A DNA stretch of 64,000 nucleotides from Lachnospiraceae bacterium (GCA_017621815.1 JAGASK010000013.1:62001-126000); one strand, 5' to 3'; positions 8,498-17,950 are shown, numbered from the stretch's first letter. The notes: a model not told the origin generated them from the sequence alone. Numbers and translations are program-made.

Positions 8498-9151
8498 ATG
8501 AAAGAAGAGCATAAAATTAAGCTGCAGCAGGTGCTTCCGGCAGAAATAGAAAAAAGAAGCTTTGAAATTATTTCAAAGGAGCTTTCGGGAGTGCAGCTGG
8601 ATGTTTTGCAGGAGCCGGTTATAAAAAGGGTTATTCATACGACTGCGGATTTTGACTATGTGGAAAACCTTTGCTTTTCTGAAGGGGCAGTGGAAAAATT
8701 TCATCGGGCGATATCAGGCGGAGCCTGTATTGTAACCGATACCCAGATGGCGAAGTCCGGCATTAATAAAAAGGAACTGGCAAAGTACGGCGGAGAAGTA
8801 TATTGTTTTATGAGTGATGAGGATGTAGCCGAAATTGCAAAGAAAAATCAGAGTACACGGGCAGTTGCCAGCATGGATAAGGCAGCCGCGCTTGATAAAA
8901 AGCTGATATTTGCCATTGGAAATGCGCCTACGGCTTTGGTCAGGCTTTATGAACTGATGCAGGACGGGATTCTTTGCCCGGAGGGGATTATCGGCGTTCC
9001 GGTGGGCTTTGTCAATGTGGTGGAAGCCAAAGAGCTGATTTTGCAGACCTCCGTTCCCTATATCGTGGCAAAGGGCAGAAAAGGCGGCAGCAATGTGGCG
9101 GCGGCAATCTGCAATGCGTTTTTGTATCAGCTCAGAGACAGCAGAGAATAG
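8498..9151 (+). CDS. cbiC: Cobalt-precorrin-8 methylmutase
   Basis: CbiC moves the C-11 methyl group to C-12, turning cobalt-precorrin-8 into cobyrinate. The 217 residues contain the active-site His in VIKRVIHTTADFDY, then the conserved GACIVTDTQMAKSGI, FAIGNAPTALVRLYEL and GVPVGFVNVVEAKE, with KGRKGGSNVAAAICNA at the end. ATG8498 follows the Rpn gene stop after 4 bp with only a modest ribosome site inside that gene. It is the last pathway gene seen, and the only ring-modifying enzyme in the window. Confidence 0.92.
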   Translation: MKEEHKIKLQQVLPAEIEKRSFEIISKELSGVQLDVLQEPVIKRVIHTTADFDYVENLCFSEGAVEKFHRAISGGACIVTDTQMAKSGINKKELAKYGGEVYCFMSDEDVAEIAKKNQSTRAVASMDKAAALDKKLIFAIGNAPTALVRLYELMQDGILCPEGIIGVPVGFVNVVEAKELILQTSVPYIVAKGRKGGSNVAAAICNAFLYQLRDSRE

Positions 9152-9171
9152 CACAGCAGGGAATAAAATAA

Positions 9172-9200
9172 TTGCAGATGCTTCTGTAATCCGATATAAT
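9172..9200 (+). promoter_or_regulatory. Sigma-A-type promoter for the GH105 gene
   Basis: TTGCAG (9172-9177) and TATAAT (9195-9200) are exactly 17 bp apart. The AGGGAATT ribosome site and ATG9236 follow about 30 bp downstream. This marks a new transcription unit after the cobalamin operon. Confidence 0.7.
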
Positions 9201-9235
9201 GATTATAAATCAAGCATACCGGAGGGAATTTTATA

Positions 9236-10375
9236 ATGAAGATGCCAATTTTTGAGAAGTATATTGATGAATTAATTGAAAAAAGCACATTGGACGTGCC
9301 TGCCTGGAATATTGAAAAAGCCCTGGAGGGCAAAGCGGCAGGCTGGAATTACATAGACGGATGTATGATACTGGCGCTTCTGGAAATTTATCAGGCAACA
9401 GGTGAGAAAAAATATTACGAATTTGCAGATGCTTTTATCGACCACAGGGTAAAAGAAGACGGAAGCATTAACGGCTACAGCGTGGAAGAATATAATATTG
9501 ATAATGTAAATGCGGGAAAAACCCTGTTTTCCCTGTATGAGCTTAACGGAAAAGAAAAATACCGGAAGGCAATTGATTTGATATACAGCCAGGTTAAAAC
9601 ACAGCCAAGGACAGAAGAAGGAAATTTCTGGCATAAAAAAATTTATCCAAATCAGGTCTGGCTTGACGGCATGTATATGGGTCAGCCTTTTTATATGGAA
9701 TATGAGACAAAATTTAATCAAAAGCAGAATTACAGCGATATTTTCAACCAGTTCAGGAATGTGGTGAAGCATGTAAAAGATGAAAAGACTGGATTGTATT
9801 ATCATGGATATGATGCATCCAAATCTATTTTCTGGTGTGATAAGGAAACAGGCTTGTCACAGAATTTCTGGCTTCGTGCCCTGGGTTGGTATTCCATGGC
9901 ACTGCTTGATACATTAAATAAATGTGAACCGGGGGAAGAGTATCAGGAGGACTATGAATTCTTACAAAATACCTTTGTGAATCTGATTGATTCCATGCTG
10001 AAGTTTCAGGATGAAAGCGGTCTGTGGTATCAGCTTCCCGCTCTTGGCGGCAGGGAACCTAATTATCTGGAAACCAGCGGAAGCGCCATAATGGCATATT
10101 CACTTTTAAAAGGTGTGCGCCTTGGATTTTTGGCTGAGAGTTACCGGGAATATGGATTGAAAGCATTTAACGGTATCTGTAATAAGTATTTAAAAGAAAA
10201 AGACGGGCATTTAAGCCTTGGAGGAATTTGCCTGGTAGCAGGACTGGGACCTGCGGATAATTTGAGAAGAGACGGCAGTTTTGAATATTATATGTCAGAG
10301 CCTGTAGTGGAAGATGATGCCAAGGGTGTAGGTCCCTTGCTTCTGGCTTATACGGAAATGAGGAGGCTGGGATAA
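9236..10375 (+). CDS. GH105 unsaturated uronyl hydrolase (YteR/YesR-like)
   Basis: A 379-residue (alpha/alpha)6-barrel glycosidase of family GH105. It should cleave the terminal unsaturated galacturonyl residue from oligosaccharides left by pectin or rhamnogalacturonan lyases. NIDNVNAGKTLFSLYE and the central YPNQVWLDGMYMGQPFYMEYE hold the Asp used for vinyl-ether hydration, and FWLRALGWYSMALLDTL and YLETSGSAIMAYSLLKG are family landmarks. There is no signal peptide, so it acts in the cytoplasm on imported oligomers. It has its own promoter and no visible transporter beside it. Confidence 0.88.
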   Translation: MKMPIFEKYIDELIEKSTLDVPAWNIEKALEGKAAGWNYIDGCMILALLEIYQATGEKKYYEFADAFIDHRVKEDGSINGYSVEEYNIDNVNAGKTLFSLYELNGKEKYRKAIDLIYSQVKTQPRTEEGNFWHKKIYPNQVWLDGMYMGQPFYMEYETKFNQKQNYSDIFNQFRNVVKHVKDEKTGLYYHGYDASKSIFWCDKETGLSQNFWLRALGWYSMALLDTLNKCEPGEEYQEDYEFLQNTFVNLIDSMLKFQDESGLWYQLPALGGREPNYLETSGSAIMAYSLLKGVRLGFLAESYREYGLKAFNGICNKYLKEKDGHLSLGGICLVAGLGPADNLRRDGSFEYYMSEPVVEDDAKGVGPLLLAYTEMRRLG

Positions 10376-10475
10376 AAATTATTGTTGGCAGTCAGGGGAT
10401 GGTTTGGTTTCAAATCATCCTTTATTCATGACAATAAAAATTTGCAGGCGGATAAAAAAATAAGAAAGGGACAAG

Positions 10476-11978
10476 ATGAAAGTACTCAAAAAATTATTAT
10501 ATATATTGCTTATTTTATTTGCCCTGCTTAGCGCATTTGTGCTGATTTGCGCATTTAATCCGGATATTACCGATAAAGTGGCGGATTTTCTGTATTCTGA
10601 GGAAAAAGAAAACTCTTCATCTGCGGCACAGCAGGAGGATAATATTACAGAAACCATTGCATGGCCTGCGGCAGAAAGCAAAGATAGTCAGGATAACACG
10701 CAGCGGTCTGAAATCGTAAATAATGAGAGTGGAATCGATTCCCGGCCTGAGGAAGAAAATGAGGAATATATTCAGCCAGGCCAGGGCGTGGTTCATGTGC
10801 CGGAAAGTGTGGCAGGCAGAAACGGGTATGAGCCTGTTAAGGAAGACAGGTATCAGATAGAAGATGAAGAAGCTAATGCGCTTTTGCAGCAGCTTGGCAT
10901 GGGAAATACGGGAGACAATCTGAATTTTGATTCGTTGTTTTATCCTTATTATGCCATGCTGGATGATAAAGGAAAGCATCTTTACCGTCAGATTTATGCA
11001 AATGCCAATGACTTGAACCAGGCCTTTTCGCCGGCAGAGGAAATTCAGGTGGATGAACTGACGGATATTTTTGCGGCAGTCTTTAATGACCATCCTGAGC
11101 TTTTCTTTATGGAAACGGCATACTACTGCAAATATAAAAGGAACGGGCAGTGTGCGGAAATCGACCTTGCTTTTAACAGGACGGCTCAGAATCTGGAAAA
11201 TGAGCGGGCGCTGTTTCATCAAAAGGCGGAAGAGATATTAAGCGGCGCAAGAAATCTTTCAAGTGATTACGAGAAAGAAAAATATGTCCATGATGCGATC
11301 GCAGACAGAGTTACCTATAATTTGTCGGGAGAAATGGGACAGAGCGCCTACAGTGCGCTTGTGAACGGGCAGAGCGTGTGTGCCGGTTATGCAAGGGCTT
11401 TCCAGTACCTGATGCAGCAGCTTTCCATTCCCTGTTATTACTGCACCGGATATGCAGGAGAAAATCATGCGTGGAACATTGTTGCGCTGGATGACGGATA
11501 TTACAATGCGGATGTTACATGGGATGATGCGGAGGAAAAAAGAAGCTACGATTACTTTAATAAATCGGATGAGGATTATGCCGATACCCATATCAGGCGG
11601 GAAATGTCGGTGTATCTGCCGCCCTGCAGCGGGCAGAAATACAGGAATCTTGAACAAAATCCCGGAGATGAAAGACGGAGCATAGAAGAACTTGGCATTG
11701 GGCCGGATGAGGTTCTGACCACTTTGGCAGCTTATCAAACCGACTGCTATAACAAAATTGCGGAAGCGGGAACCGGCAGCTATACATTTATGAACGTAAT
11801 AGAGGGCAATGACCTTCTTTATCAGTGGAGTGACAGCTATCAGTCAGGAGCATATAAAGAAGATTATCTTGAAGATGCCATGACGGCCGTAGGAGCGGTT
11901 TCCTGTCAGATTCGTCTTTCAGCGGAAGAACTTGCGGACAACAGATATCTGCTGATTCATGAGATTGTGTTGGAATAG
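10476..11978 (+). CDS. Membrane-anchored transglutaminase-like protein
   Basis: A 500-residue protein with an N-terminal hydrophobic segment (residues ~8-28), an acidic Ser/Glu-rich linker, and a transglutaminase/papain-like domain at about residues 265-360. The triad is visible: Cys in GQSVCAGYARAF, His in GENHAWNIV and Asp in NADVTWDD. The core motif EKYVHDAIADRVTY precedes it. It probably sits outside the membrane and cleaves or crosslinks wall or protein substrates; the substrate cannot be told. AAGAAAGG precedes ATG10476. A further C-terminal ~90-residue region follows the enzyme domain. Confidence 0.82.
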   Translation: MKVLKKLLYILLILFALLSAFVLICAFNPDITDKVADFLYSEEKENSSSAAQQEDNITETIAWPAAESKDSQDNTQRSEIVNNESGIDSRPEEENEEYIQPGQGVVHVPESVAGRNGYEPVKEDRYQIEDEEANALLQQLGMGNTGDNLNFDSLFYPYYAMLDDKGKHLYRQIYANANDLNQAFSPAEEIQVDELTDIFAAVFNDHPELFFMETAYYCKYKRNGQCAEIDLAFNRTAQNLENERALFHQKAEEILSGARNLSSDYEKEKYVHDAIADRVTYNLSGEMGQSAYSALVNGQSVCAGYARAFQYLMQQLSIPCYYCTGYAGENHAWNIVALDDGYYNADVTWDDAEEKRSYDYFNKSDEDYADTHIRREMSVYLPPCSGQKYRNLEQNPGDERRSIEELGIGPDEVLTTLAAYQTDCYNKIAEAGTGSYTFMNVIEGNDLLYQWSDSYQSGAYKEDYLEDAMTAVGAVSCQIRLSAEELADNRYLLIHEIVLE

Positions 11979-11990
11979 CTGTAAATAGCA

Positions 11991-12045
11991 TTGACTTTAA
12001 TACGTTAAACCTGTATAATCGGTAAGACGGTAATTTGTTTTACCG
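11991..12045 (+). promoter_or_regulatory. Promoter plus inverted repeat for the ABC transporter operon
   Basis: TTGACT (11991-11996) and TATAAT (12014-12019) have a 17-bp spacer, a near-consensus promoter. Immediately after it CGGTAA (12020-12025) is repeated inverted as TTACCG (12040-12045), with a further GGTAA between them. This is a possible operator or leader hairpin at the transcription start. Confidence 0.7.
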
Positions 12046-12070
12046 GAATATTATATGGGAGGAAACCATT

Positions 12071-13132
12071 ATGAAAAAACTTTTAGCATTACTTTTAACA
12101 GTTGCTATGGTTGGTTCTTTGACAGCATGCGGCGGCTCTTCAACAGAAACAGCAGCTGACAGCGCATCAGAAGCAACCGAGTCAACAGAAGCAGAAGCAC
12201 CTGCGGAAACAGAAGCTCCCGCAGAGTCAGAAACAGCAGAAGGAGCAGAGACGGCTGCATACACAATAGGAATCTGCCAGTTGGTACAGCATGAGGCGCT
12301 GGATGCAGCAACTCAGGGCTTTATGGACGCTTTAACTGAAGAATTAGGAGATAAAGTTACATTTGATGTTCAGAATGCGCAGGGTGATTCCAATACCTGT
12401 TCCACAATCATCAACAGCTTCGTTTCCAAGAATGTGGATTTAATCCTTGCAAATGCAACACCTGCACTTCAGGCAGCAGCGGCAGGAACCAATACAATTC
12501 CGATTCTGGGAACTTCCGTAACAGAATACGGTGTAGCACTTGATATCAGCGGTTTTACAGGTACAGTAGGAGGCAATATCTCCGGTACATCTGACCTTGC
12601 TCCCTTAGACGGACAGGCAGATATGCTTCAGGAGCTTTTCCCTGATGCAGAAAAAGTTGGTCTGTTATATTGTTCAGCAGAAGCTAACTCTCAGTATCAG
12701 GTTGATACCATTAAGGCTTTCCTTGAAGAAAAGGGTTATAGCTGCGAATATTATTCTTTCTCAGATTCCAATGACCTTTCTGCTATAGTAACAACAGCTG
12801 CCAATGAAGTTGATGTAATTTATGTTCCTACAGATAATACAGCAGCTTCCAATACAGAAATCATTAACAATATCTGTCTTCCCGCAGGAATTCCTGTAAT
12901 TGCCGGTGAAGAAGGTATCTGTGCAGGCTGCGGTGTTGCTACCTTATCCATCAGCTATTATGATTTAGGTGTGGGCACAGGTAAGATGGCTGCAAGAATT
13001 CTTCAGGGCGAAGACATTTCCACAATGCCCATTGAATATGCGCCTAACTTTACAAAGAAATACAATGCATCAATCTGCGAAACATTAGGCATTACCATTC
13101 CTGATGATTATGTGGCAATTGAAGCTGAATAA
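12071..13132 (+). CDS. ABC transporter substrate-binding lipoprotein (COG2984/TrpX type)
   Basis: A secreted lipoprotein of 353 residues. The signal peptide MKKLLALLLTVAMVGSLTACG ends in a clear lipobox, and an Ala/Glu/Thr-rich linker follows (residues ~25-65). The binding domain begins at YTIGICQLVQHEALDAATQGF and carries IPILGTSVTEYG and VGLLYCSAEANSQYQ, typical of the COG2984 family, some members of which bind aromatic amino acids. ATG12071 has GGGAGG upstream. Permease and ATPase genes follow. The substrate is not readable; tryptophan or tyrosine uptake is one possibility. Confidence 0.87.
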   Translation: MKKLLALLLTVAMVGSLTACGGSSTETAADSASEATESTEAEAPAETEAPAESETAEGAETAAYTIGICQLVQHEALDAATQGFMDALTEELGDKVTFDVQNAQGDSNTCSTIINSFVSKNVDLILANATPALQAAAAGTNTIPILGTSVTEYGVALDISGFTGTVGGNISGTSDLAPLDGQADMLQELFPDAEKVGLLYCSAEANSQYQVDTIKAFLEEKGYSCEYYSFSDSNDLSAIVTTAANEVDVIYVPTDNTAASNTEIINNICLPAGIPVIAGEEGICAGCGVATLSISYYDLGVGTGKMAARILQGEDISTMPIEYAPNFTKKYNASICETLGITIPDDYVAIEAE

Positions 13133-13167
13133 TTGATACGGAAAATCTGATGTAATAAAGATTACAT

Positions 13168-13195
13168 GGCAGTGGGAGAAAAGTCTCCCGCTGCC
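13168..13195 (+). promoter_or_regulatory. Intercistronic hairpin between binding protein and permease
   Basis: GGCAGTGGGAGA (13168-13179) pairs with TCTCCCGCTGCC (13184-13195) through a 4-nt loop, a 12-bp stem with one G-T pair. No U-tract follows directly. Such hairpins commonly stabilise the upstream message or lower downstream expression, giving excess binding protein over membrane parts. Confidence 0.75.
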
Positions 13196-13233
13196 TTATC
13201 CAGTTAAAGCTGTTACTTTTTTGGAGGAAACCC

Positions 13234-14163
13234 ATGAATATTTTAGATTTAATAAATGCCATGCCGGGTGTGTTTGCTCAGGGACTGATATGGGGAATCA
13301 CCGCTATCGGTATCTATATTACTTATCGCATTCTTGATTTTGCGGATCTGACAGTGGACGGCTCTTTGTGTACGGGCGGTGCAGTCTGTATTATGATGAT
13401 GCTTTCAGGATATAATGTTTTCATTTCCATGCTGGCAGCTACGGGAGCCGGTATGCTGACCGGTCTGGCTACCGGACTTTTTCATACCTTTATGGGAATA
13501 GACCCTATTTTATCGGGTATTCTGTCACAGCTTGCCCTGTGGTCGGTTAACTTAATGATTATGGGCAAAGCAAATCAGGCAATTAGTGTTGATAAATACA
13601 GTCTTTTAGTTTCTTTAAGATACATAAAAGACGTTCCTGTTTATAAAAATACTATTTTAGTAGTAGCTGTTTGTGTTGTTTTACTTGTGCTTATTTTATA
13701 TTGGTTTTTCGGAACGGAATTCGGATGTGCCATCCGGGCTACCGGATGCAACGGAGACATGGCAAGAGCACAGGGAATTAATACGAATTTCACCAAGGTG
13801 GTTGCTCTGATGATTTCCAATGGCCTTGTGGGATTATCAGGAGCGCTGCTCGCCCAGTATCAGGGCTTTTCGGATGTCAATATGGGGCGCGGCGCCATTG
13901 TAATCGGTCTGGCTGCGGTTATTATCGGTGAAGCGGTTTTTGGAAAAATCTTCCGAAACTTCGGATTAAAGCTGATAGGCGTTGCACTTGGTTCCATAAT
14001 TTATTATATAGTTATTCAGATCGTAATCTGGCTGGGGGCACCCACCAATTCATTAAAATTATTTACAGCTGTAATTGTTGCAATTTTCCTTGCAATTCCT
14101 TATTGGAAGGAAAAGTACTTTACAAAACCGGCAGTAAAGAAGGGAGGCGGAGGTCATGCTTGA
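13234..14163 (+). CDS. ABC transporter permease (COG4120 type)
   Basis: A 309-residue polytopic membrane protein and the channel partner of the upstream binding protein. It has around eight hydrophobic segments. The conserved start FAQGLIWGITAIGIYITYRILDF and DLTVDGSL match the COG4120 family, and GCAIRATGCNGDMARAQGIN is the cytoplasmic loop that contacts the ATPase. TTTGGAGGAAA precedes ATG13234. The stop overlaps the ATPase start by 8 bp, so translation is coupled. Confidence 0.87.
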   Translation: MNILDLINAMPGVFAQGLIWGITAIGIYITYRILDFADLTVDGSLCTGGAVCIMMMLSGYNVFISMLAATGAGMLTGLATGLFHTFMGIDPILSGILSQLALWSVNLMIMGKANQAISVDKYSLLVSLRYIKDVPVYKNTILVVAVCVVLLVLILYWFFGTEFGCAIRATGCNGDMARAQGINTNFTKVVALMISNGLVGLSGALLAQYQGFSDVNMGRGAIVIGLAAVIIGEAVFGKIFRNFGLKLIGVALGSIIYYIVIQIVIWLGAPTNSLKLFTAVIVAIFLAIPYWKEKYFTKPAVKKGGGGHA

Positions 14164-14950
14164 AATCAGAAATGTAACTAAGATTTTCAATCCCGGGACA
14201 GTAAATGAAAAGCTGGCACTGGATAACTTTTCCCTGACACTTGAAGCAGGAGATTTTGTTACTGTTATCGGCGGGAACGGAGCCGGAAAATCCACCATGA
14301 TGAATGCCATAGCCGGTGTATGGTCTGTGGATGCAGGACAGATTATTATTGATGGAGAAGATGTAACGAAGCTTTCCGAGCATAAACGTGCAAAATACCT
14401 GGGACGTGTATTTCAGGACCCCATGACCGGCACTGCGGCTGACATGGGCATTGAAGAGAATCTGGCACTTGCAAAGCGCCGGGGACGAGGGCGGTTCCTC
14501 CGTTCCGGCATTACCCAAAAGGAGAGGGAAGAATACAGGGAACTTTTAAAAATTCTCGGTCTTGGGCTGGAGGAACGTCTTACTTCCAAGGTAGGTCTTT
14601 TGTCCGGCGGTCAAAGACAGGCGCTGACGCTGCTTATGGCAACGCTGCAAAAACCCAAGCTCCTACTGCTGGATGAGCATACCGCAGCCTTAGACCCCAA
14701 AACTGCGGCAAAGGTTCTGGAAACCACAGAATATATTGTCAACAAGGATAATTTAACAACTCTGATGATTACCCATAATATGAAGGATGCCATTGCTCAC
14801 GGCAATCGTCTGATTATGCTGATGGACGGAAAAATTATTCTGGATATCAGGGGAGAAGAAAAGAAACGCCTTACAGTGGAAGACCTGCTTCATAAGTTTG
14901 AGGCGGCAAGCGGCGAAGAATTTGCCAATGATAAGGCGATTCTTGGATAA
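14156..14950 (+). CDS. ABC transporter ATP-binding protein (COG1101 type)
   Basis: The 264-residue nucleotide-binding subunit of the transporter. Walker A is GGNGAGKST (residues ~42-50), a Q-loop lies in GRVFQDPMTG, the signature is LSGGQRQALTLL, Walker B is LLLLDEHTAALDP and the switch His is in LMITHNMKDA. It couples ATP hydrolysis to uptake by the permease, with which it overlaps. The operon ends at a strong terminator 16 bp after the stop. Confidence 0.92.
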   Translation: MLEIRNVTKIFNPGTVNEKLALDNFSLTLEAGDFVTVIGGNGAGKSTMMNAIAGVWSVDAGQIIIDGEDVTKLSEHKRAKYLGRVFQDPMTGTAADMGIEENLALAKRRGRGRFLRSGITQKEREEYRELLKILGLGLEERLTSKVGLLSGGQRQALTLLMATLQKPKLLLLDEHTAALDPKTAAKVLETTEYIVNKDNLTTLMITHNMKDAIAHGNRLIMLMDGKIILDIRGEEKKRLTVEDLLHKFEAASGEEFANDKAILG

Positions 14951-14965
14951 TATCTTAAGAGGCTG

Positions 14966-15010
14966 AAGCGTATTTCCAAAGGATTTGAATCCAATGGAAA
15001 TACGCTTTTT
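14966..15010 (+). terminator. Rho-independent terminator of the ABC operon
   Basis: AAGCGTATTTCC (14966-14977) pairs with GGAAATACGCTT (14996-15007), followed by a run of T to 15010. The stem is 12 bp, and the loop of about 18 nt can form a further short helix (GGATT/AATCC). Confidence 0.9.
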
Positions 15011-15081
15011 AAGTCTGATTTGCTTTTCTGAAAAATGGGCAGGGGATTTGCGGAAAAGCATTACAATCCCGGGTTCATTTT

Positions 15082-15144
15082 ATGATAATTCATCCGATAT
15101 ACATTATAGAAGTTTATCATAAGCATTTGAAACGGATTTCAAAT
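15082..15144. promoter_or_regulatory. Two nested palindromes upstream of the DUF6033 gene
   Basis: ATGATAA (15082-15088) recurs inverted as TTATCAT (15114-15120). Next to it ATTTGAAA (15125-15132) and TTTCAAAT (15137-15144) form a perfect 8-bp inverted repeat with a 4-nt centre. Both lie just before the ribosome site AAGGAGG of the next gene and could be operators or a leader structure. Confidence 0.5.
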
Positions 15145-15167
15145 TATTATCTCAAGGAGGAAAAAGG

Positions 15168-15908
15168 ATGAGTACAGTATCACAGCTGGAAAACAGCGCA
15201 CAGTCAGGAAGTGTTTATGAAACCCAGGAATCTCAGAAAACACACAAAAAGGCTGAAAATTACGGAAGAACCATAGGACAGCCTAAGCTCAGCGATGAGG
15301 CAAAGGAATATTATGAAGAATTAAAAAAGAAATATTCCAATATGGACTTCATTTTAGTCAGCAAGGATATGAAGGATGTGGCAAAGTCGCAGGCGGGAAG
15401 CTATGCCAATCCCAATAAGCTGGTGGTTTTAATTGATGAAGAAAAAATCGAAAGAATGGCAACGGATGAAAATTTCAGAAAGCAGTATGAAGCCATTATA
15501 AGCAATGCGGCAGCAGGATTGTCACAGTTCAAGGCACAGCTTGGCAGCAAAGCATCTGTTGTAAAATCTTACGGCATGCAGGTCAATGACGGCGGCAATG
15601 CTTCCTTTTTTGCAGTGGTAGATAAATCGCTGGCAGCCCAGAGAGAAAGAATTGCAAAACAAAAGGTCAAGAAGTCAGCCGAAAAGAAAGCGGCAGAGAA
15701 AAAGGCTGACAGGAAGGCGGCGGAAGAGAAGCGGGCGGAGAAAAATGCCGGAAAAGTGAAAGAGGATGAGGACACAGTTACGGTAACAGCCTCATCCGTG
15801 GAGGAGCTGCTGCAGAAGATTAATGATATTATCTATGAAGAAATGAGCAATTCCGTAGAAACGGAAGAAGAAAAACTGCTGGGACAATATATTGATTTTA
15901 AAGGTTAA
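15168..15908 (+). CDS. DUF6033 family protein
   Basis: A 246-residue soluble protein whose segment PKLSDEAKEYYEELKKKYSNMDFILVSKDMK is characteristic of the DUF6033 family of Firmicutes; function unknown. There is no signal peptide. Residues ~165-195 form a highly charged Lys/Ala/Glu coiled-coil stretch built of KKAAEKKA-like units, and the C-terminus is acidic. AAGGAGGAAAAAGG precedes ATG15168. The LytTR regulator starts only 5 bp after its stop, so this protein is co-transcribed with a two-component system. Confidence 0.7.
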   Translation: MSTVSQLENSAQSGSVYETQESQKTHKKAENYGRTIGQPKLSDEAKEYYEELKKKYSNMDFILVSKDMKDVAKSQAGSYANPNKLVVLIDEEKIERMATDENFRKQYEAIISNAAAGLSQFKAQLGSKASVVKSYGMQVNDGGNASFFAVVDKSLAAQRERIAKQKVKKSAEKKAAEKKADRKAAEEKRAEKNAGKVKEDEDTVTVTASSVEELLQKINDIIYEEMSNSVETEEEKLLGQYIDFKG

Positions 15909-15913
15909 GTTAT

Positions 15914-16624
15914 ATGAGGATTGCGGTTTGTGATGACGAAGAATTTTACAGGGATAAAATCAGGGCACTGGTTAAAGAATACCTGACGGTTCATAATCTG
16001 GATTGTGAGATTGACCTCTATCTGTCGGGGAAAAGTTTCCTTGACCGGAAGGAAAACATGGTCAGATATGATGTGGTATTTATGGACATCAATATGGAAG
16101 AAACAGATGGAATTCAGACAGCCATGCAGATAAGAAAATTCCAGTCGGAAACCGCAATCGTATTTGTTACCGCATTTATCAATTATGTGCTGGAAGGATA
16201 TAAAGTGAATGCAATCCGTTACATAATGAAGGATACACTGGAAACCGCAATCCCCGAATGTATGGATGCAGTGCTTGGTAAGATGCAGCTTCGGCAGGTA
16301 ACATTTTCTTTTACAGAAGGAGATAAGAAGCTTTATACAGATAATATTGTTTATGTGGAAAGCAGAAAGCACAGGGCCGTTTTTTATTGTATGGAAACAG
16401 AGCCTGTAAAGTATCATATCTACGAGAAATTAGATGATATTGAAAAAGTGCTTTCTGCTTATGGTTTTCTGCGCATTCACAAAAGCTATCTGGTGAATAT
16501 GAAGCATATTTCCAAAATAAATAATTATATTGCAATGCTTGATACGGGGGAAGAACTGCCCATTCCCAGGCTCAGGTTCCGGGAAGCAAAAGAAGCGTTT
16601 GTTGCATATAAAGGAGCAGTTTAA
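15914..16624 (+). CDS. LytTR-family response regulator (AgrA-like)
   Basis: A 236-residue cytoplasmic regulator. The receiver domain starts MRIAVCDDEEFYRDKI (acidic pocket DDE) with the phospho-acceptor Asp in VVFMDINMEETDG and the conserved Lys in IRYIMKD. The C-terminal LytTR DNA-binding domain (residues ~135-236) has IVYVESRKHRAVFYC and FLRIHKSYLVNMKHI. Its last codon overlaps the start of the kinase gene by 1 bp (TAATG), so it forms a pair with it. Target promoters are unknown. Confidence 0.9.
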   Translation: MRIAVCDDEEFYRDKIRALVKEYLTVHNLDCEIDLYLSGKSFLDRKENMVRYDVVFMDINMEETDGIQTAMQIRKFQSETAIVFVTAFINYVLEGYKVNAIRYIMKDTLETAIPECMDAVLGKMQLRQVTFSFTEGDKKLYTDNIVYVESRKHRAVFYCMETEPVKYHIYEKLDDIEKVLSAYGFLRIHKSYLVNMKHISKINNYIAMLDTGEELPIPRLRFREAKEAFVAYKGAV

Positions 16625-17895
16625 TGGAAATAATTGTAAAATCTCTCATTCTGTCCGTGATGCTGGGAATCAGCTGTAAAGAATATTTCGGAATTTTTCT
16701 GCAGGAAAGATGGAAAGTGCGGTGGATAAACTATACGATTAACCTGGCATTTATGGCAGGCTTTTTACTGATTTCCTTTTCACCCATACCGCCTTATTTC
16801 TGGCAGCCTGTCCGTCTGATCGTTATTATATGGGCAGTGGCGCAGATTTATTTTAAGGTAAAGCCCCATATAAATATTCTGCTGACACTTTTTCTGAGCG
16901 GGCTTATATGGATTTTATCAGCAGTGACGAATGGGCTTCTTATGCTGTTGTCGGCTTCTTCCGGGTTCATTATGTATATGGGAGATACCATCTGGTGCAG
17001 CATCCTGCTATGTATTATTTTACTGTTTGCTTACCGTTATAAGGGAAAATTCAATATGAACTCCGGCATTAAGTGTTTGTATTTCGCAGCTTTTCCCATA
17101 CTCAGCATGGGCGTGTCCATGGCGTTCAGTGTAATAAGCTGGAGCGGAAGGGAAGCCGGTGAAGGTATGGCAGGCATGATTATTGTGGGAACCGGTATCA
17201 TAAATATTCTGGCGTTTTACTTAATTGCGGATATGATGCTGAAGGAAGCCCGGGGGCAGGAGGTACAGCTTCAATATGAGCGCACCTGGAACCAGATGAA
17301 ACTTTATCAGGATATGGAGCAGAATTATCAGCGTCAGAAAAGATTTATGCATGATTATAAGAATCAGCTGAATACGGTGCAGGGACTGCTTGTAAAAAAT
17401 CAGGCAGGAGAGGCCCTTAAATATATTGAAAAGCTGACCGGAGAGATAAAGAAGAATTCTGATTATGTTGACACGAATCATGCAGTTGTTAATGTGGTGC
17501 TGAATCAGAAGTATCAATATGCTCTCAGTAAAGGGATTACAATTATAATGGCGGTGAATGATTTATCGGGGCTGACCATAAGTGAAGAAGAGACAGTCAC
17601 CCTTCTGGTAAATCTGCTTGATAATGCCATTGAAGCCTGTGAAAACGCAAAGGACTGCCGGATTATCAGGTTCAAGATGCTGATAGAAGAAAGTGAGCTG
17701 CTTTTGTCTGTGGGTAATCCGGTAAAGGAACCTGTTGAAATAAAAGGAAACAGGGTTTTAAGCACGAAAAAGGATGACGGGAATCATGGAATAGGACTGT
17801 TAAATGTGGATTCCGTAATAAAGAAAAACAGAGGAACCAGTGTAATAAAGTGTTCTGACGGATGGTTCTGGTTTTCCGCAATGATACCTCTTTAA
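16624..17895 (+). CDS. AgrC-like GHKL sensor histidine kinase
   Basis: A 423-residue membrane kinase with about six hydrophobic segments in residues 1-210 and a cytoplasmic catalytic part. The phospho-acceptor His is in KRFMHDYKNQLNTVQGLL. The GHKL ATPase N-box is LLVNLLDNAIEACENA and the G-box region KDDGNHGIGLLNVDSVI. This layout is typical of peptide-sensing AgrC kinases. No AgrB or AgrD gene is adjacent, so the ligand source is unknown. It pairs with the LytTR regulator immediately upstream and ends at a terminator. Confidence 0.9.
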   Translation: MEIIVKSLILSVMLGISCKEYFGIFLQERWKVRWINYTINLAFMAGFLLISFSPIPPYFWQPVRLIVIIWAVAQIYFKVKPHINILLTLFLSGLIWILSAVTNGLLMLLSASSGFIMYMGDTIWCSILLCIILLFAYRYKGKFNMNSGIKCLYFAAFPILSMGVSMAFSVISWSGREAGEGMAGMIIVGTGIINILAFYLIADMMLKEARGQEVQLQYERTWNQMKLYQDMEQNYQRQKRFMHDYKNQLNTVQGLLVKNQAGEALKYIEKLTGEIKKNSDYVDTNHAVVNVVLNQKYQYALSKGITIIMAVNDLSGLTISEEETVTLLVNLLDNAIEACENAKDCRIIRFKMLIEESELLLSVGNPVKEPVEIKGNRVLSTKKDDGNHGIGLLNVDSVIKKNRGTSVIKCSDGWFWFSAMIPL

Positions 17896-17920
17896 ATACT
17901 GCATTTAAATATTGCTTTTT

Positions 17921-17950
17921 AATACTGCGTTGTAAGCGCAGTATTTTTTT
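17921..17950 (+). terminator. Rho-independent terminator after the kinase
   Basis: AATACTGCG (17921-17929) pairs with CGCAGTATT (17937-17945) across a 7-nt loop, and the T run continues to 17950. Confidence 0.9.
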